From NCBI RefSeq assembly GCF_008369105.1, contig NZ_VINQ01000004.1, positions 1 through 64,000 on the forward strand: 64,000 nt of DNA, read 5' to 3'. The position numbers and the translations under genes are program-made. This DNA is from Aquicoccus porphyridii (lineage in GTDB: Bacteria; Pseudomonadota; Alphaproteobacteria; Rhodobacterales; Rhodobacteraceae). Below, piece by piece: positions 54,377 through 63,285 of this stretch. Each line of letters starts with the position of its first letter. Position 1 is the first letter of the stretch. A model generated the notes under the pieces. It was not told the origin of the DNA. It did no database searches and worked only from the letters and a program-made list of their open reading frames with translations.

Positions 54377-54868
54377 TCAAATAACATCTGCGACATCGGA
54401 CTCCTTCACCGCCTCCATCGCGACGAAGGTCGAGGTGTTCTCGACATGCGGCAGCGCGGTGATCTCCTCGGCCAGAACCCGGCGGTAATCGCGCATGTCG
54501 CGGGTGCGCACCTTCAGCAGGTAATCGAAACTCGCCGCCATCATGTGGGCCTGTTCGATCTGGGCAATCCCCGCCACGGCCGCGTTGAACGCCCGCAGGG
54601 CCGCTTCGCGCGTGTCGTTGAGGCGCACCTCGACAAAGGCCACATGATCGAGCCCCATGCGGATGGGATCGAACATGGCGCGATAGCCGGTGATCACGCC
54701 GGTCTCCTCAAGCCGCCTGACCCGCGCCTGCGTGGGCGATTTCGACAACCCGATGCGACGCGCAAGGTCGGCGATGCTGATCCGCCCCTCGCTGGCCAGA
54801 ATCGACAGAATCCGCCGGTCGTGCCGGTCGAGATCGCCAAATGCATCTGACTTGTCTTTCTCTCTCAT
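54377..54868 (-). CDS. putR: Lrp/AsnC family regulator, probable PutR
   Basis: A 163-residue Lrp-type regulator. The helix-turn-helix is ISIADLARRIGLSKSPTQARVRRLEE; the C-terminal RAM/ligand domain is FVEVRLNDTREAALRAFNAAV. The start at 54868 (MREKDKSDAF) has AAAGGG about 5 bases upstream, so it is preferred over ATGs at 54886 and earlier. It is divergent from putA; proline-responsive activation of putA by such Lrp-like PutR is known from related bacteria. Confidence 0.88.
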   Translation of the reverse strand: MREKDKSDAFGDLDRHDRRILSILASEGRISIADLARRIGLSKSPTQARVRRLEETGVITGYRAMFDPIRMGLDHVAFVEVRLNDTREAALRAFNAAVAGIAQIEQAHMMAASFDYLLKVRTRDMRDYRRVLAEEITALPHVENTSTFVAMEAVKESDVADVI

Positions 54869-54957
54869 TTTGGCCCTTTCGCCCATCATATCGTCATTTT
54901 TCAGGACACCCGCCTGCAAGATCGGTGGTATCCTAGCCCAGACAAACGGAGAGCGCC

Positions 54958-57900
54958 ATGCCCCTGCCCGACCATATCGCCGCCATCGACGCCGCCACCT
55001 ATGCCGACGAGGCCGACACCCTGTCGCGCCTGATCGAGACCGCCGCGCTTGACGAGACCGCGCGCGCCCGCATCACCGCGCGCGCCGCCGAACTCGTGCG
55101 CGACATCCGAGGCCGCGCGAACCCCGGGCTGATGGAGGTGTTCCTCGCCGAATACGGGCTCTCGACGGATGAGGGCATCGCGCTCATGTGCCTCGCCGAG
55201 GCGCTGTTGCGGGTGCCCGATGCCGACACGATCGACGCGCTGATCGAGGACAAGATCGCGCCTTCCGACTGGGCGCGGCACATGGGCCATTCGACCTCGC
55301 CACTGGTCAACGCCTCGACCTGGGCGCTCATGCTCACCGGCAAGGTGCTCGACGACCCGAGGCCCGGCCTGATCGGAAGCCTGCGCGGCGCGGTCAAGCG
55401 GCTGGGCGAACCGGTGATCCGCACCGCCGTCGGCCGCGCGATGCGCGAGATGGGCCGCCAGTTCGTTCTCGGCGAAGACATCAGCGCGGCGATGGACCGC
55501 GCGGCGGGCATGGAGAAGAAGGGCTATACCTATTCCTACGACATGCTGGGCGAGGCGGCGCGCACCGAAGACGACGCACGGCGCTATCACCTCTCCTACA
55601 GCCGCGCGATCACCGCCATCGCCGCCGCCTGCAAGAGCCGCGACATCCGCCAGAACCCGGGCATCTCGGTCAAGCTTTCGGCGCTCTTCGCGCGTTACGA
55701 GGTGGCCCAGCACGCCCGCGTGATGGACGAATTGACACCCCGGCTGCGCTCACTGGCGCTGTTGGCGAAATCCGCCGGCATGGGCCTTAATATCGACGCC
55801 GAAGAGGCCGACCGCCTGACCCTCTCGCTTGACGTGATCGAAACCGTGCTGTCGGAACCCGCGCTGGCCGGGTGGGACGGGTTCGGCGTGGTGGTGCAGG
55901 CCTATGGCCAGCGCGCGGGCGAGGTGCTTGATTTCCTGCACGCACTGGCCGAGAAACATGACCGCAAGCTGATGATCCGGCTCGTGAAGGGCGCCTACTG
56001 GGACACCGAGATCAAGCGCGCACAGGTCGAGGGGGTCGCGGGTTTCCCGGTCTTCACCCGCAAACCCGCAACCGATGTGAGCTACCTCGCCAATGCGCGC
56101 AAGCTCTTGGGCATGAGCAACCGCATCTATCCGCAATTCGCCACCCACAACGCGCATACGGTCGCCGCGATCCTCGACATGGCCGCCGATATGGGCGTGG
56201 CCAAGCAGGCCTTCGAATTCCAGCGCCTGCACGGCATGGGCGAGGCCCTGCACGAGATCGTCATGGACCAGGAAGGCAGCAATTGCCGGATCTACGCACC
56301 GGTCGGGGCGCATCGCGACCTCTTGGCCTATCTCGTGCGGCGGCTCCTGGAGAACGGGGCGAACTCCTCCTTCGTCAACCAGATCGTGGACGAGGACGTG
56401 CCCCCCGAAGAGGTCGCCCGCGACCCATTCGACGCCCTGTCCGACCCCGCGCCCGTCATTCCCACCGGCCCGCAACTCTTCGCGCCCGAGCGCACCAATT
56501 CCAAGGGCTTCGACCTCACCCACAGCCCGACACTCGCCGCCATCGAAGAGGCGCGCACGCCGTTCCGCCACCACGAATGGACCGCCGCGCCGATCCTTGC
56601 GGGCGATGCCTCACCCGAGGCCCCCGAGCCGCTGACCAACCCCGCCGATCCCGCCGACCACCCCGGCACGGTGGCCTGGGCCAGTGCGGCGGATGTGGAA
56701 AGCGCCCTTGCGGCGGCCACGCCATGGGCCGCACCCGCCTCGGAACGCGCGACGATCCTCAACCGCGCCGCCGACCTTTACGAGGCGCATTTCGGCGAAA
56801 TCTTCGCCATCGTCGCCCGCGAGGCCGGGAAATCCCTGCCCGACGCGGTGGCCGAGTTGCGCGAGGCGGTGGATTTCCTGCGCTACTATGCCGCCAACGC
56901 CCCCGAGGGCGACCCGGTGGGCATCTTCACCTGCATCAGCCCCTGGAACTTCCCGCTTGCCATCTTCACCGGACAGGTCGCGGCGGCGCTGGCGGCGGGC
57001 AACGCGGTGCTGGCCAAACCGGCCGAGCAGACCCCGCTCATCGCCCATCGTGCGGTCGAACTCATGCACGAGGCGGGCGTGCCGCGCGACGTGCTGCAAC
57101 TCCTGCCCGGGGCGGGCGAGGTCGGCGCGGCACTCACCTCGGATGCGCGGGTCGGCGGCGTCGCCTTCACCGGCTCGACCGACACCGCGCGCATCATCCG
57201 CCGCGCCATGGCACGGCACCTTGCCCCCGACGCGCCGCTGATTGCCGAAACCGGGGGCCTCAACGCGATGATCGTCGATTCCACCGCCCTGCCCGAACAG
57301 GCGGTGCAGGCCATCGTGGAAAGCGCGTTCCAGTCGGCGGGCCAGCGTTGTTCGGCGCTGCGCTGTCTCTACGTGCAGGAGGACATCGCCGAGGGCTTCA
57401 CCGAGATGCTCAAGGGCGCGATGGATCAGCTCGCCATGGGCGATCCGTGGCACCTGTCCACCGATTGCGGCCCGGTGATCGACGACGAGGCGCGCGCCGG
57501 CATCGCCGCGCATATCGACGCGGCGCGCGCCGACGGGCGATTGATGCACGAAATCCGCACCCCCAACGCGGGCCATTTCATCGCCCCCACGCTGATCCGC
57601 GTGGGCGGCATCAAGGATATGGAGCGCGAGATATTCGGCCCGGTGCTGCATCTCGCCACCTTTCACTCGGGCGATCTCGACCGGGTGATCGGCGACATCA
57701 ACGCCACCGGCTACGGGCTCACATTCGGGTTGCAAACCCGGATCGACGACCGGGTGCAGCATGTCTCCGAGGCGATCCACGCGGGCAACATCTATGTCAA
57801 CCGCAACCAGATCGGCGCCATCGTCGGAAGCCAGCCGTTCGGCGGCGAGGGCCTTTCGGGCACCGGCCCCAAGGCGGGCGGGCCGCATTACCTCGCCCGG

Positions 57901-58392
57901 TTCGGCGCCCGCCCCGCCCCGCAGACCGGGGAGGCATGGCCGCAGGACACGGAGGCGCAAACGGTGCAAAAGGCGCTCGACGCGGCCCCGGCGGCGGCGG
58001 GCGGCACCACGCTCACCCTGCCCGGGCCGACGGGTGAATCGAACCGGCTCACCACCCTGCCCCGCCAGCCGCTTCTCTGCATGGGCCCGGGCGAGGAGAC
58101 CGCCAAGGCCCAGGCCGAGGCGGTGCGCGCACTCGGCGGACGGGCGGTCACCGTGACGGGGCAACTCGCGCCCGAGGCGCTGACCACGCTCAGCGGCCTG
58201 TCGGGCGTGATCTTCTGGGGCGACGCCGACATGGCGCGCACCTGCGCCAGCGCACTGGCCGAACGCGACGGGCCGATCTTGCCCTTGATCACCGGCATGC
58301 CCGACACCGGTCACGTGATGGGCGAACGCCATGTCTGCGTCGACACCACCGCCTCGGGCGGCAATGCCGAGCTTCTGGGCGGCGCCGCGTAA
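54958..58392 (+). CDS. putA: Bifunctional proline dehydrogenase / P5C dehydrogenase
   Basis: A 1144-residue two-step enzyme of proline catabolism at the inner membrane. The proline dehydrogenase barrel covers about residues 150-450 (SVKLSALFARYE, RLVKGAYWDTEIKRAQ, FATHNAHTV). The aldehyde dehydrogenase domain covers about 500-980; the catalytic Cys798 is in SAGQRCSALRCLYV, and FTGSTDTARII is an NAD-contact region. It lacks the N-terminal ribbon-helix-helix found in enterobacterial PutA, so it is not its own repressor; this fits the divergent putR. GGAGAG precedes the start. Confidence 0.95.
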   Translation: MPLPDHIAAIDAATYADEADTLSRLIETAALDETARARITARAAELVRDIRGRANPGLMEVFLAEYGLSTDEGIALMCLAEALLRVPDADTIDALIEDKIAPSDWARHMGHSTSPLVNASTWALMLTGKVLDDPRPGLIGSLRGAVKRLGEPVIRTAVGRAMREMGRQFVLGEDISAAMDRAAGMEKKGYTYSYDMLGEAARTEDDARRYHLSYSRAITAIAAACKSRDIRQNPGISVKLSALFARYEVAQHARVMDELTPRLRSLALLAKSAGMGLNIDAEEADRLTLSLDVIETVLSEPALAGWDGFGVVVQAYGQRAGEVLDFLHALAEKHDRKLMIRLVKGAYWDTEIKRAQVEGVAGFPVFTRKPATDVSYLANARKLLGMSNRIYPQFATHNAHTVAAILDMAADMGVAKQAFEFQRLHGMGEALHEIVMDQEGSNCRIYAPVGAHRDLLAYLVRRLLENGANSSFVNQIVDEDVPPEEVARDPFDALSDPAPVIPTGPQLFAPERTNSKGFDLTHSPTLAAIEEARTPFRHHEWTAAPILAGDASPEAPEPLTNPADPADHPGTVAWASAADVESALAAATPWAAPASERATILNRAADLYEAHFGEIFAIVAREAGKSLPDAVAELREAVDFLRYYAANAPEGDPVGIFTCISPWNFPLAIFTGQVAAALAAGNAVLAKPAEQTPLIAHRAVELMHEAGVPRDVLQLLPGAGEVGAALTSDARVGGVAFTGSTDTARIIRRAMARHLAPDAPLIAETGGLNAMIVDSTALPEQAVQAIVESAFQSAGQRCSALRCLYVQEDIAEGFTEMLKGAMDQLAMGDPWHLSTDCGPVIDDEARAGIAAHIDAARADGRLMHEIRTPNAGHFIAPTLIRVGGIKDMEREIFGPVLHLATFHSGDLDRVIGDINATGYGLTFGLQTRIDDRVQHVSEAIHAGNIYVNRNQIGAIVGSQPFGGEGLSGTGPKAGGPHYLARFGARPAPQTGEAWPQDTEAQTVQKALDAAPAAAGGTTLTLPGPTGESNRLTTLPRQPLLCMGPGEETAKAQAEAVRALGGRAVTVTGQLAPEALTTLSGLSGVIFWGDADMARTCASALAERDGPILPLITGMPDTGHVMGERHVCVDTTASGGNAELLGGAA

Positions 58393-58444
58393 TTGATGCA
58401 TCGCTCACCCCGCCACCGCGCGCGATCCGAGGGCGCAGGACAGT

Positions 58445-58514
58445 GAGTATTTTCGCCAAGAAAGAGACCCGGCACCCGCACGCGCCCCACTGTTCTTTCT
58501 TGGGAAAAATACTC
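58445..58514. repeat. Inverted pair of GAGTATTT motifs downstream of putA
   Basis: 58445-58465 begins GAGTATTTTCGCCAAGAAAG, and 58494-58514 is its near-inverted copy, ending AAAATACTC. Together they could fold into a long hairpin with arms of about 20 bases. The arms match the single motif copies at 9550 and 14968. The pair lies between putA and the convergent thioesterase gene. Confidence 0.65.
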
Positions 58515-58644
58515 ATCTGCACCCCCGCCCCGACCCGCGCAACGCTTGAGAATCGGGCACACCCGCAGGATTCGGCAGGCGGGGTCGAGGCGCAGCCGAG
58601 ACCCCGCCCCCGGGCGACGCCGCAGGCGGCGCAAATCCTGCGAC

Positions 58645-59136
58645 TCAGCCGAGTTTCATGATGATGCAGGTGGTCGAGCCGGTCGCATAGAGCCGGTCAT
58701 CCTCCACCCCCCGGATCTCGCCATCGGCGATGCCGGTCGAGCGGCCCGCGTGATGCACCGTGCCGATGGCACGCACCTGCGTGCCGATGGGAATCGGTCG
58801 GATGATGTTGATCTTGTATTCCAGCGTCGTATAGGCCGAGCCCTTGGGCACCTTGGTCTGGATCGCGCAGGCCATGCAACTGTCGAGAATCGTGCCGTAC
58901 CATCCGCCATGCACGGTGCCGATCGGGTTCATCACCTCGAACGCGGGCGCGCCGGTGAAAATCACCCGCCCCTCTTCCACCAGCTCGGGCCAGAACCCCA
59001 TGGTCCGCCCGATCGGCGGCCCGGGCAGGCGCCCGTCGGCAATGGCCTGCATGAATTCCAGCCCCGACATCGACAGGATGTCTTCCATCGTGGCAAGGTC
59101 TTCGGGTGTTTCGGCGTATTTGCGTGACTCGGCCAT
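58645..59136 (-). CDS. PaaI family hotdog thioesterase
   Basis: A 163-residue single hotdog-fold protein. The central motif VMNPIGTVHGGWYGTILDSCMACAI contains the N-x-x-G-x-x-H-G-G site of PaaI thioesterases. It would hydrolyse an acyl-CoA or aryl-CoA. The genes on both sides belong to unrelated pathways, so the substrate cannot be inferred. Confidence 0.9.
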   Translation of the reverse strand: MAESRKYAETPEDLATMEDILSMSGLEFMQAIADGRLPGPPIGRTMGFWPELVEEGRVIFTGAPAFEVMNPIGTVHGGWYGTILDSCMACAIQTKVPKGSAYTTLEYKINIIRPIPIGTQVRAIGTVHHAGRSTGIADGEIRGVEDDRLYATGSTTCIIMKLG

Positions 59137-59208
59137 GGCATGTCCCCTGTTCGCTGGGGGAAATGCTAGGCGGGCGGGCGGGGGCCGTCCAGACGGCCCG
59201 CCGCCGCG

Positions 59209-60072
59209 TTACGCGACGTTCTCGAGCTGCACCCGCGGCACCACACCCAGCGCATGGCACACGTCACGGGTGAGTTCCGGGCGGTTGAGCGTATAGAAAT
59301 GCAACGCATCCACGCCTTCGTCGATCAATTCCGAACACATCTCGGTGCAAAGCGCCGTGGCCAGCAGGTCCTCGCGCCCGTCGCGTTCGGCCTTGGCAAA
59401 GGCATCGTCGAGCCACGCCGGCACCGACGCGCCGCAACGGAAGGCAAAGTTGCGCACGCCTTTCCAGTTCTCGATCGGCACGATGCCCGGCACGACGGCC
59501 TTCTCGATCCCGGCCTTGGCACATGCGTCGCGGAACCGCAGGAAGCTTTCGGTCTCGAAAAAGAATTGCGTGATCGCCTCGTCTGCCCCCGCATCGAGCT
59601 TGGCCTTGAGCCAGTCGATATCGGCCTGCGGGTTCTTCGCCTCGGGATGCACGTCGGGATAGGCGCCGACGCGAATGGTGAACTTGCCGGTCGCCGCCAG
59701 CGCCTCGATCAACTCGACCGAATGGGCGAACCCCTCGGGATGCGGCACGAAGCGGCCCGACCCCTTGGGCGGATCGCCACGCAACGCCACGATCTCGGTG
59801 ACACCCGCCTCGGCATAGCTTTCGGCGATGGCCAGCGTTTCTTCGCGCGTCGCGTCCACGCAGGTCAGGTGCGCCGCCACGTTGAGGCCGGTTGCCTTGT
59901 TGATCGTGCGTACCGCGTCACGGGTGAGATCACGCGTCGTGCCGCCCGCGCCGTAAGTCACCGAAACGAAACGCGGATCGAGCGGCGCCAGCGCGTGGAT
60001 CGTGTCCCAAAGGCGGAACGAGCCTTCGAGGTTCTGCGGCGGGAAGAATTCAAATGAAACTTTCGGGGCCAT
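59209..60072 (-). CDS. metF: 5,10-methylenetetrahydrofolate reductase
   Basis: A 287-residue FAD enzyme that makes 5-methyltetrahydrofolate for methionine synthesis. It starts VSFEFFPPQNLEG; SVTYGAGGTTR and LRGDPPKG are the folate/FAD motifs. AITQFFFETESFLRF is the FAD-binding region. It is divergent from metR, which should activate it, and the intergenic region holds two MetR-like boxes. Confidence 0.95.
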   Translation of the reverse strand: MAPKVSFEFFPPQNLEGSFRLWDTIHALAPLDPRFVSVTYGAGGTTRDLTRDAVRTINKATGLNVAAHLTCVDATREETLAIAESYAEAGVTEIVALRGDPPKGSGRFVPHPEGFAHSVELIEALAATGKFTIRVGAYPDVHPEAKNPQADIDWLKAKLDAGADEAITQFFFETESFLRFRDACAKAGIEKAVVPGIVPIENWKGVRNFAFRCGASVPAWLDDAFAKAERDGREDLLATALCTEMCSELIDEGVDALHFYTLNRPELTRDVCHALGVVPRVQLENVA

Positions 60073-60122
60073 GATGCGACTCGCTTCCTTTTGTTCCGTC
60101 CAATTTGACCGCCCGTGCGACG

Positions 60123-60135
60123 TGAGGCAAATTCA
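60123..60135. promoter_or_regulatory. Candidate MetR box 1
   Basis: TGAG-GCAAA-TTCA, one mismatch from the TGAA-N5-TTCA consensus of enterobacterial MetR, in the metF/metR intergenic region. Confidence 0.55.
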
Positions 60136-60153
60136 TTATTTTCACGATCAACA

Positions 60154-60166
60154 TGAGGGGGCTTCA
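60154..60166. promoter_or_regulatory. Candidate MetR box 2
   Basis: TGAG-GGGGC-TTCA, with the same single mismatch as box 1, 31 bp further on (about three helical turns), so both would face the same side of the DNA. Confidence 0.55.
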
Positions 60167-60217
60167 CATTTGATCCCGACCATGGCACATGCCCTGCGAC
60201 AGGATCGAGGGTCGCCC

Positions 60218-61123
60218 ATGCATATCGAGTTTCGCCACCTGCGCACCATTCGCGCCATCCACCAGGCCGGGGGCCTTGCCCGGGCGGCCGACCTGCTCAA
60301 CATCACCCAATCGGCGCTCTCGCACCAGATCAAGGGCATCGAGGACCAGGCCGGGGTCGCGCTGTTCGTGCGCCGCTCGAAACCGCTGCGCCTCTCTGCC
60401 GCCGGTCAGCGCCTGCTGCGCGCCGCCGAAAAGGTGCTGCCCGAGATCGAGGCGCTCCAGGCCGAGTTCGCGGGGCTGCGCATGGGCAGCGCCGGGCGGT
60501 TGCATATCGCCATCGAATGCCATGCCTGTTTCGAATGGCTGTTCCCGGTGCTCGAACAGTTCCGCAAGACCTGGGGCGAGGTCGATGTCGATATCCGCCC
60601 CGGCCTCGCCTTCGACGCCCTGCCCGCGCTCATCCGCGAGGATGTGGACGTGGTGATCTCGTCCGACCCCGAGGCGATCGAGGGCGTCGAGTTCCGCCCG
60701 CTCTTTGATTACGAGCCGGTCTTCGTCGCCGCCGCCAATCATCCGCTGGCCGCGAAACCCTTTGTCGTGGCCGAGGATTTCCGCGATGAAATGCTGATCA
60801 CCTACCCGGTGGAGCGCGGGCGGCTTGACGTGTTTTCCGAATTGCTCACCCCCGCAAGGGTCGAACCGCGCGGCGTGCGGCAGGTCGAATTGACGGCGGT
60901 GATCCTGATGCTGGTGGCCTCGGGGCGCGGCGTGGCGGTGCTGCCTGACTGGGTGCTGCGCGAGATCCGCACCTCGACCGATTACATCACCCGCCCGATC
61001 ACCGAAACCGGCCTGACCAAACGGCTCTATGCCGCGATCCGCTCGGATGATTCCGACCTGCCCTACATGGCGCATTTCCTGAAACTCGGGCGCGAGATCC
61101 CGGTGCGGATGCAACGGGGATAG
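60218..61123 (+). CDS. metR: LysR-type regulator MetR
   Basis: A 301-residue LysR-family activator of methionine genes. N-terminal HTH: FRHLRTIRAIHQAGGLARAADLLNITQSALSHQIKGIEDQ. The C-terminal effector domain contains SAGRLHIAIECHACFEWLFPVLEQF, characteristic of MetR, whose coeffector is homocysteine. Divergent gene order with metF supports the assignment. The ATG at 60218 gives the usual N-terminus. Confidence 0.92.
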   Translation: MHIEFRHLRTIRAIHQAGGLARAADLLNITQSALSHQIKGIEDQAGVALFVRRSKPLRLSAAGQRLLRAAEKVLPEIEALQAEFAGLRMGSAGRLHIAIECHACFEWLFPVLEQFRKTWGEVDVDIRPGLAFDALPALIREDVDVVISSDPEAIEGVEFRPLFDYEPVFVAAANHPLAAKPFVVAEDFRDEMLITYPVERGRLDVFSELLTPARVEPRGVRQVELTAVILMLVASGRGVAVLPDWVLREIRTSTDYITRPITETGLTKRLYAAIRSDDSDLPYMAHFLKLGREIPVRMQRG

Positions 61124-61170
61124 GGCGGGCCCGCCCCGGCCCTGAGCCGGGGCCTCTCGCCCTTGTCATG

Positions 61171-61193
61171 GGCCCCGGCTCAACGCCGGGGCC
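61171..61193. terminator. Terminator hairpin between metR and wrbA
   Basis: GGCCCCGGC pairs with GCCGGGGCC (9 bp; loop TCAAC). A second GC-rich inverted repeat lies at about 61131-61154. Both are between convergent genes and may act in both directions. Confidence 0.6.
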
Positions 61194-61220
61194 GGTGTTT
61201 CCGATCAGACCCGGCGCGGC

Positions 61221-61814
61221 TTATCCGGCCAGTTTCGCGGTCATCTCGACCAGCCTTTTGGCCTGGTGCGCCACCGCCTTGGCCCCGGTCTCGTCAAACG
61301 CACCGGCATTGGCCGAGTAGCCATAGGGATTGCCGCCCGATTCGAACAGGATCGGATCGGTATAGCCCGGCGCGACAATCACCGCGCCCCAATGCATCAC
61401 CGATGTATAAAGGCCAAGAAGCGTCGACTCCTGCCCGCCATGGGTGTTCTGGGCGCTGGTGGTCGCGGTAAAGGTCTTGTTGGCCAGCTTGCCCTCCATC
61501 CAGAGCCCGCCCAGCGTGTCGATGAACGCGCGCACCTGGCTTGGCGCCGCACCATAGCGGGTGGGGGCCGACCAGAAATAGCCATCGGCCCATGTCATGT
61601 CGTCATGGCTGATCTCGGGAATGTCGGCCGCCTTGTCGGCCTGCGCCTTCCAGGCGTCCTGCCCCTCGACCACCTCGCGCGGGGCGGTTTCGGCAAAACG
61701 GCGCAAACGCACCTCGGCCCCGGCCGCTTCGGCGGCGCGGGCGGCCTCTGCGGCGACCTGGTGATTGGTGCCATAGGTCGAATAGAATGCAATCAGGATT
61801 TTCGGGCTGCTCAT
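61221..61814 (-). CDS. wrbA: NAD(P)H:quinone oxidoreductase, WrbA family
   Basis: A 197-residue flavodoxin-like FMN protein that reduces quinones by two electrons, avoiding semiquinones. The FMN phosphate loop is FYSTYGTNHQ; W-A-D-G-Y-F-W-S-A-P-T-R-Y and TSAQNTHGGQE are the other flavin contacts typical for WrbA. It faces away from the inositol monophosphatase gene. Confidence 0.9.
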   Translation of the reverse strand: MSSPKILIAFYSTYGTNHQVAAEAARAAEAAGAEVRLRRFAETAPREVVEGQDAWKAQADKAADIPEISHDDMTWADGYFWSAPTRYGAAPSQVRAFIDTLGGLWMEGKLANKTFTATTSAQNTHGGQESTLLGLYTSVMHWGAVIVAPGYTDPILFESGGNPYGYSANAGAFDETGAKAVAHQAKRLVEMTAKLAG

Positions 61815-61975
61815 GTCATGGATCTCCTTGTTGAGCGATTGTTCCCCAACGACCTATGCCCCCGTCGCCGCACTTGCACTGTTTGCCTGCGAACAGAGCC
61901 TGTGCGCCACGCTTGCCCCTTGGCAAGCCGCACCACCCCGCGTATACGCCGCCCCTGAACCAAAGGAGCCGCGCC

Positions 61976-62767
61976 ATGCAGGGCAGTGCAAATCTCAACA
62001 TCATGATCAAGGCCGCGCGCAAGGCGGGCCGCAGCCTGCTCAAGGATTTCGGCGAGGTCGAGCAGCTTCAGGTGTCGGTGAAAGGCCCCGGCGATTTCGT
62101 GAGCCGCGCCGACCTGCGCGCCGAAGAGATCCTCAAGGAGGAGTTGCGCGGCGCACGCCCCACCTATGGCTGGCTGGGCGAAGAGGGCGGCTTTGAGCAC
62201 GGCGAAGACCCGACCCGACGCTGGATCGTCGATCCGCTCGACGGGACCACGAATTTCCTCCACGGGCTGCCGCATTGGGCGGTTTCGGTCGCGCTCGAAC
62301 ACAAGGGCAAGATCGTGGCGGGCGTGATCTTCGACCCGGTCAAGAACGAGATGTTCTTCGCCGAAAAGGGCCAGGGCGCGTGGCTCGACGATTACAAGCG
62401 CCTGCGCGTTTCGGGGCGGCGCAAGATGATCGAATGCATCTTTGCCACCGGGCTGCCTTTTGGCGGGCGGGCCGATCTGCCCGAAACGCTGCACGATCTC
62501 GCGCGGCTCCTGCCCGCCTGCGCCGGGGTGCGGCGCTGGGGCTCGGCGGCGCTCGATCTCGCCTATGTCGCGGCGGGGCGCTATGACGGGTTCTGGGAAC
62601 GCGGGCTCAATGACTGGGATCTCGCCGCGGGCCTCCTGATCGTGCAAGAGGCCGGCGGGTTCATCGAACCGATCGACCCCGGGGGCCACATCCTCGAAGA
62701 CGGCACGGTGATCTGCGCCAACGAGGCGATGTTCGACCCCTTCGCCAAGCTGATCCGGGGAAGCTGA
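61976..62767 (+). CDS. Inositol monophosphatase family protein (SuhB-like)
   Basis: A 263-residue Mg-dependent phosphatase. The metal-binding motifs are visible: GEEGG (E), WIVDPLDGTTNFLHG, and WERGLNDWDLAAGLLIVQEAGG. The ATG at 61976 follows AAAGGAG by 7 bases. SuhB-type members also modulate transcription antitermination in some bacteria; which role applies here is not shown. Its 3' end meets repeat copy C. Confidence 0.93.
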   Translation: MQGSANLNIMIKAARKAGRSLLKDFGEVEQLQVSVKGPGDFVSRADLRAEEILKEELRGARPTYGWLGEEGGFEHGEDPTRRWIVDPLDGTTNFLHGLPHWAVSVALEHKGKIVAGVIFDPVKNEMFFAEKGQGAWLDDYKRLRVSGRRKMIECIFATGLPFGGRADLPETLHDLARLLPACAGVRRWGSAALDLAYVAAGRYDGFWERGLNDWDLAAGLLIVQEAGGFIEPIDPGGHILEDGTVICANEAMFDPFAKLIRGS

Positions 62768-62785
62768 TCCGGGGCTGCGCGCGCC

Positions 62786-62898
62786 GCGTTAACCGGATTT
62801 CGCCCTCGCCCGGCACGGATTTCCCGGCAGCCGGGCGGCAGCCGGAAAGCAGCCGGATGTCACCCCCCGGTTTTTCGCGGAAAAATCGCCGTTAACCC
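62786..62898 (+). repeat. GTTAAC-bounded intergenic repeat, copy C
   Basis: Bounded by GTTAAC at 62788-62793 and 62891-62896, again 103 bp apart. The core TTCCCGGCAGCCGGGC (62821-62836), GGCAGCCGG, AGCAGCCGGATGTCACCCCC and a CGGTTTTT-type arm match copies A and B. It lies between the convergent inositol monophosphatase and GFA genes. Confidence 0.85.
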
Positions 62899-62916
62899 CA
62901 CCGTGCGCCGCGCGGT

Positions 62917-63285
62917 TCAGCCCTTGCGATCCGACGGATGGTTGACCCCGTCCACCCACGCAATCGGGTCGAGATCGCGCGGGCTCACCCCCTCGATCGC
63001 ACCAAGGTTGACGCCGAATTCCTTCGGGTTCGAGCGCCGCCTGTGGTGGGTATAGATGCCGCATGCCCGGCAGAAATAATGCTCGGCCGTCCCGGTATTC
63101 CATTGATAAAGCGTGAGATTTTCCGCGCCCTTCACGATTTCGAGCCGCCCCTCGGGCACCGTGACCGCCGCCGCCCCGCGCCGTCGGCAGAACGAACAGT
63201 CACAGCGCCGCGCCGTATCCAGCCCCTCGGGCGGATCAATCGCAAGCTCGACCGCCCCGCAATGACATGTCAGCCGCATGGTCAT
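62917..63285 (-). CDS. GFA family zinc-binding protein
   Basis: A 122-residue protein with the GFA-type cysteine pattern: CHCGAVEL (Cys), [10 protein letters not shown] and [10 protein letters not shown]. The family is named after glutathione-dependent formaldehyde-activating enzyme; most members have no proven activity. Its ATG overlaps the rhomboid stop (ATGA), so the two are co-translated. Confidence 0.88.
   Translation of the reverse strand: MTMRLTCHCGAVELAIDPPEGLDTARRCDCSFCRRRGAAAVTVPEGRLEIVKGAENLTLYQWNTGTAEHYFCRACGIYTHHRRRSNPKEFGVNLGAIEGVSPRDLDPIAWVDGVNHPSDRKG

Noticed and set aside
56611-58401. A 596-codon open frame antisense to putA
   Set aside because: Shadow frame with low-complexity composition; putA is certain on the other strand.
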